From a virus, in IMG/VR virus record IMGVR_UViG_3300032048_000013, positions 1 to 26,146 of that record: a stretch of 26,146 nucleotides of DNA; one strand, given 5' to 3'. Under the pieces are notes generated by a model. The model was not told where the DNA came from and searched no databases. It saw nothing but the letters and a program-made list of their open reading frames with translations. A program made the translations under genes and the position numbers. The number at the start of each line of letters is the position of its first letter. Position 1 is the first letter of the stretch. This document shows, one piece after another, positions 22,892 through 26,146 of this stretch.

Positions 22892-23373
22892 GTGACTATA
22901 CGGTAACTGTTACAGAGGTTGTAAATAATATTACGGCAGAGGAATTGCGTAATGTTGTTACTACGACAGCATCTGAACCTAATAAAATTTATGTAAAAGT
23001 AGTTTCTTCTCTTGCTTCTTCGTCGGGAATCATTCTTACTGGAACTATCGCACCGACTGCCGCAACCGGAACCAATGGGAACTGGTACATCTGGCAAATT
23101 ATTGCAAGCGGGGAGGCTCGTTTGTACGGGCCGAAAACAAGTGGGGCATGGCCTGCAACGTATATTACGTTAACTGGGGCTGATCGGCATATCCATACGC
23201 AAGGATCGGCAGCGACAACTTGGATAGTTGCACATACATTAGGGGGTCGTCCTTCAGTAACAGTCGTTGATTCTACCGGTACGGTGGTAATTGGTGATGT
23301 AACATACAACAGTGATACGCAGGTTACCATAACGTTTTCTGCGGCATTTTCAGGGTCGGCTTATTTGACGTAG
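22888..23373 (+). CDS. Short fibre protein with C-terminal beta tip domain
   Basis: This 161-residue protein has a helical start (~1-35), a middle beta part with NGNWYIWQIIASGEARLYGP, and a C-terminal domain (~98-161): HIHTQGSAATTWIVAHTLGG, then PSVTVVDSTGTVVIGDVTYN and TITFSAAFSGSAYL. That domain is a frequent module at phage fibre and baseplate protein ends and recurs, diverged, at the end of the next gene (HGLGSRDIIVQVYDN). It probably trimerises or contacts the host surface. It is translated in a coupled way from the preceding gene through an ATGA overlap. Confidence 0.65.
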   Translation: MSDYTVTVTEVVNNITAEELRNVVTTTASEPNKIYVKVVSSLASSSGIILTGTIAPTAATGTNGNWYIWQIIASGEARLYGPKTSGAWPATYITLTGADRHIHTQGSAATTWIVAHTLGGRPSVTVVDSTGTVVIGDVTYNSDTQVTITFSAAFSGSAYLT

Positions 23374-23386
23374 TTCTGGGGTTAAT

Positions 23387-24937
23387 ATGGCACAAAAGTT
23401 TGTTACTAATCTAAATCTTAATCAGAATGAACTTCAAAACGCGAAGTTGCAGTTCTCCGCAGGCGATCCCGGCTCTGGTGAGTTTGAAGGTTGGACGATC
23501 TATGATTCAACCAATAATATTCTAAAGGTTTATAACGGCTCTGCATGGAAGCAGATTTTGACTGAGGTTTCTTCTGGAACCACAGCGCTCTCTGTTACTT
23601 CGGGATCGGCTGGCGCTCCGGCGTTGGCTATTGCCAATGCCAATGGTTCTACTGATGGGCTTATGCCTACAGCGCATTATACCCTAGTCAACAATGCTAC
23701 AGAGGCTGATACCGCTTCTACGCTTATGAAGCGTGATGGTAGTAACGCTGTCAACATTACGAAAGTCACAGGTTTGGCGGCACCAACTAATGCTGCCGAT
23801 GCGGCAAATAAGGGTTATGTCGATGATCGGGCTGCTGGTCTGGATCCAAAAGAATCAGTTGTGGTAGGAACTACGGCTGCGGCAACTCTTGCTAGTGACT
23901 TTGAAAATGGTGACACCCTTGACGGGATTACTCTCGCAACTGGGAATCGGGTTCTGATCAAAGATCAGGCTGACGCTTCTGAAAATGGTGTTTACACGGT
24001 TAATGCTTCTGGCGCTCCGACACGAGCCGCAGACTTTGATACTTCCGCAGAGGCCACGGCTGGTGCTTTCTTCTTCGTAGAACGAGGTACGGCAAACGCT
24101 AACCGTGGCTACGTTCTTCAGGCCAAGGCGGGCGGCGGGTCTTACACAATCGGCACTGACGATCTAGTTTTCTCACAATTCTCAGGCGCTGGCCAGATCG
24201 ACGCTGGTGCCGGTCTCACTAAGAGCGGCGACACTCTCAATGTTGTTGCTGGGGATGGCATTACTGTAAATGCCAATGATGTCACTCTTGCTACTAGCAC
24301 TGCTGGTGATGGAATCACATACACAAGTGGTGTTCTTTCGATTTCTACTTCTGCTGCGGGTGACGGTCTTGGAATCGCCAGCGGTGTTCTTTCTGTGAAC
24401 ATTGTTGCTGCTGGCGGTCTTGAAACTTCTTCCGACAGTCTTCAGATCAAACTTGATTCGGGTGTGGCTGGTTTGGCTACTACCGGTAGTGGCTTGGCAA
24501 TCAAGTCCGATATCGCAGGCTCCGGCATTACTTTTACTGCTGGTGTTCTTACTTCTGATGCTGCCAATTTGGCAGGAAGCGGTTCAGGCGGAGTTACTGG
24601 GACTCTGCCCATTGCTAATGGTGGTACTGGTACCACGACGGCAGCCAATGCCCGAACCAACACCTTTCTGGCCGTAGGAGACAGTTCTGGCAGTTCGCGG
24701 ACTACCAGTAACCCTGTCTTGGGTCGGACGGTTGCCCAGAGTGTTGGGAATGCATCGGCCACATCGTTCACGATCACCCACGGTTTGGGTAGTCGGGACA
24801 TCATTGTTCAGGTATATGACAACGCTTCTTACGACACAGTGATTGCTGATGTCGTAAGGACTGATACAGATACTTGCACGGTGTCGTTTTCAACGGCCCC
24901 AGCAAGCAGTGCTTATCGGGTTGTTTGTTCCGGTTAA
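23387..24937 (+). CDS. Modular tail fibre protein
   Basis: This 516-residue fibre starts MAQKF, an attachment stretch shared with the next gene (MAQKFKT). A beta part then leads into KVTGLAAPTNAADAANKGYV, a widespread fibre motif. Residues ~153-266 form the shared module (NRVLIKDQADASENGVYTVN), also present in the J-like gene and the last gene. Residues ~277-390 are short shaft repeats of the AGDGITVNAND / GDGLGIASGVLSV type, expected to form a triple beta-helix or spiral. A LPIANGGTGTTTAANARTNT segment, typical of fibre necks, precedes the C-terminal tip domain (~455-516). It is likely a homotrimer with a receptor-binding end. GGGGTTA lies upstream of the ATG. Confidence 0.8.
   Translation: MAQKFVTNLNLNQNELQNAKLQFSAGDPGSGEFEGWTIYDSTNNILKVYNGSAWKQILTEVSSGTTALSVTSGSAGAPALAIANANGSTDGLMPTAHYTLVNNATEADTASTLMKRDGSNAVNITKVTGLAAPTNAADAANKGYVDDRAAGLDPKESVVVGTTAAATLASDFENGDTLDGITLATGNRVLIKDQADASENGVYTVNASGAPTRAADFDTSAEATAGAFFFVERGTANANRGYVLQAKAGGGSYTIGTDDLVFSQFSGAGQIDAGAGLTKSGDTLNVVAGDGITVNANDVTLATSTAGDGITYTSGVLSISTSAAGDGLGIASGVLSVNIVAAGGLETSSDSLQIKLDSGVAGLATTGSGLAIKSDIAGSGITFTAGVLTSDAANLAGSGSGGVTGTLPIANGGTGTTTAANARTNTFLAVGDSSGSSRTTSNPVLGRTVAQSVGNASATSFTITHGLGSRDIIVQVYDNASYDTVIADVVRTDTDTCTVSFSTAPASSAYRVVCSG
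23840..24185 (+). repeat. Shared fibre module, copy 2
   Basis: The region encodes the same module as 10391-10775, with the marks ATLASDFENGDTLDGITLAT, RVLIKDQ, NGVYTV, TRAADFD and a GYVLQ-like end in place of GFSC. Limits are approximate. Confidence 0.7.
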
Positions 24938-24981
24938 AAACTTTAGCCCTGCGGGGTACAGACTAGAAGGCGGTTGAGGCC

Positions 24982-25416
24982 GTGGCTCAGAAATTCAAAA
25001 CTGGCATCAGCGTGGAGGAACTGGCCTCCGTTGCCACTCAGGCAATTGGTGTAAAAGTTGATGGAGATTCTGAGGCACGAGTTAAGATCGACGCTGGTGG
25101 AAAGATCACTTGGGGGTCTGGTTCCGCAACTGGGGACGCTGTCCTATACCGCTCTGCGGCAAATCTTTTGAAGACAGATGATGCTTTGCAGGCTGTTGCA
25201 GGTTTGATCAATCTGACTACCGATGGTACGCCCACAGCGAGTTCTGCTGATGGGACCATCGCTATAGATACAACAAATGATCAGTTTTATTACAGATCCA
25301 GTGGTGTATGGACGGAAGTTGTTTCGCAATCCACCACAGTCGCAGACGGTGGAACCTCTGCGGCTTGGGTCCGCTATCACATCAATGCTGATGGCAAAGA
25401 CTCCGTATCGAACTAG
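24982..25416 (+). CDS. Short fibre protein with shared N-terminal attachment motif
   Basis: This 144-residue protein starts at GTG 24982. The start is supported by the MAQKF beginning shared with the previous fibre gene and by GAGG just upstream. It continues KTGISVEELASVATQAIGVK, a stretch with ITWGSGSATGDAVLYRSAAN, and GTIAIDTTNDQFYYRSSGVW, the common fibre segment in which a residue-by-residue beta ladder ends in an aromatic pair. It lacks a tip domain, so it may be a shaft adaptor for the Mtd-like gene that follows. It is separated from the previous fibre by a 44-base gap with only a 3-bp GC hairpin. Confidence 0.65.
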   Translation: MAQKFKTGISVEELASVATQAIGVKVDGDSEARVKIDAGGKITWGSGSATGDAVLYRSAANLLKTDDALQAVAGLINLTTDGTPTASSADGTIAIDTTNDQFYYRSSGVWTEVVSQSTTVADGGTSAAWVRYHINADGKDSVSN

Positions 25417-25425
25417 GGAATAATC

Positions 25426-26146
25426 ATGGCAGCAATCATTCAATTTCGTAGAGACACCGCAGCCAACTGGACTTCCAATAACCCCACGATGGCTGTCGGG
25501 GAAATTGGGTACGAAACCGATAATCAGAATTACAAGATTGGCGATGGGGTTACCGCATGGACTTCTCTTGGTTACGGCGGTTTGGGGGACATCCATAAGA
25601 CCCTGATCGACGCCAAGGGTGATCTCGTTGTCGGCCTAGCAGACAACTCCGCTGGCCGACTTGCTGTAGGGACCAACGGGCAGATGCTCGTTGCCGACAG
25701 CGACGCTGCTGGCGGTATTTCGTGGGCAGCCAATGACACCATTGTCAACTGGCATGAAGCCGTGAAGTTGGCGTCTGCTGCTGCCATCGCCGCTGCTACC
25801 TCCACTTACGACAATGGGACTTCTGGGGTAGGAGCAACCCTGACGCACACTCCTGCTTCTACGCCATCTGGCTATGCGCGTCTTCAGATTGATGGCACAA
25901 ATGTTACTACTGGTGACAGGATTCTTATTCAAGATCAGGTCGATGCTGCTCATAACGGTATTTATGAGGTAACCGCTCAGGGTGTTGCCGCAACTTCTGC
26001 ATGGGTGCTGACCCGTGGTGATGACTTTGACGGAACACCGACTGGACAAATTAAACAGGGTGAAGCCGTTTATGCTTTGTCAGGTTCCAACAACAGCGGT
26101 CAGGGCTTTACGGTTACTTCGACCAGTGATCCGCATACGGTTGGAA
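25426..26146 (+). CDS. Fibre/receptor-binding protein with Mtd-like N-terminal domain, cut by window end
   Basis: The frame opens at ATG 25426 (AGGGA upstream) and runs off the right edge after 240 codons. The first ~50 residues, IIQFRRDTAANWTSNNPTMA and GEIGYETDNQNYKIGDGVTA, are the major tropism determinant (Mtd) N-terminal type domain, used to attach receptor-binding proteins to tails. Module A follows (LIDAKGDLVVGLADNSAGRL, near 25603), almost the same as in the fibre gene at 14129. The shared beta module comes next (RILIQDQVDAAHNGIYEV, then WVLTRGDDFD). The receptor-binding end lies outside the window, so specificity and full length are unknown. Confidence 0.8.
   Translation, partial: MAAIIQFRRDTAANWTSNNPTMAVGEIGYETDNQNYKIGDGVTAWTSLGYGGLGDIHKTLIDAKGDLVVGLADNSAGRLAVGTNGQMLVADSDAAGGISWAANDTIVNWHEAVKLASAAAIAAATSTYDNGTSGVGATLTHTPASTPSGYARLQIDGTNVTTGDRILIQDQVDAAHNGIYEVTAQGVAATSAWVLTRGDDFDGTPTGQIKQGEAVYALSGSNNSGQGFTVTSTSDPHTVG
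25765..26125 (+). repeat. Shared fibre module, copy 3
   Basis: The region encodes the third copy of the module found at 10391-10775 and 23840-24185, with the marks TSTYDNGTSGVGATLTHT, RILIQDQ, NGIYEV, WVLTR and GFTVTS. It is closer to the J-like copy (YDNGT-GVGA-LT) than to copy 2. Limits are approximate. Confidence 0.7.

Noticed and set aside
24938-24981. Terminator between two fibre genes
   Set aside because: Only a 3-bp CCC/GGG stem with no T-run; the gap is better read as a leader for the GTG start at 24982.

Overview
The window is a 26 kb stretch of a tailed phage or prophage genome. It carries the tail, baseplate and tail-fibre module of a myovirus-like (contractile-tailed) virus, with every credible gene on the + strand. 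The gene order is the classic one: end of a probable tail tube gene, a G/GT-type tail assembly chaperone with a -1 frameshift site, tape measure, two hub proteins, spike, cell-wall peptidase, gp25-like wedge protein, baseplate J-like protein, tail protein I-like protein, then fibres. The sheath, head and replication genes are outside the window. Genes are packed with 1-11 nt overlaps or very short gaps. No stretch above 300 bases lacks a gene, and I see no tRNA, rRNA, CRISPR array, insertion sequence or integrase.

Bases 1-8892 hold the tube, chaperone, tape measure, hub, spike and lysis-type genes. The hub has a peptidoglycan-binding domain and four copies of a DPADxKFF-like motif. The spike ends in a Peptidase_S74-type self-cleaving chaperone domain. 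Bases 8961-14100 hold baseplate wedge proteins: a gp25-like protein, a J-like protein with an inserted fibre-type module, and an I-like protein extended to 1068 residues by laminin-G/concanavalin-like domains. Bases 14129-18154 hold a first block of fibre and adhesin genes, ending in a protein with about 53 histidines in 249 residues, partly arranged as 17-residue tandem repeats.

Bases 18155-22183 are the most unusual part. A tightly overlapping cassette encodes an unknown protein, two different 2-oxoglutarate/Fe(II) oxygenases, a flavin-dependent tryptophan-halogenase homologue and a protein of an uncharacterised family seen in marine phages. The cassette starts directly at the stop codon of the His-rich adhesin gene and is followed by a second fibre block (22206 to the window end). 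That block reuses modules found in the first one. The enzymes therefore appear to be expressed with the virion structural genes, which raises the possibility that they modify virion proteins or a peptide made late in infection.

Host and habitat: viral halogenases (VirX1 of cyanophage Syn10 is the characterised example), phage 2OG-Fe(II) oxygenases and this mix of fibre modules point to an aquatic, probably marine, phage. The host cannot be fixed from this window. The M15 peptidase with a PG_binding_1 domain, plus a second PG-binding domain in the hub, shows only that the target has a peptidoglycan wall.
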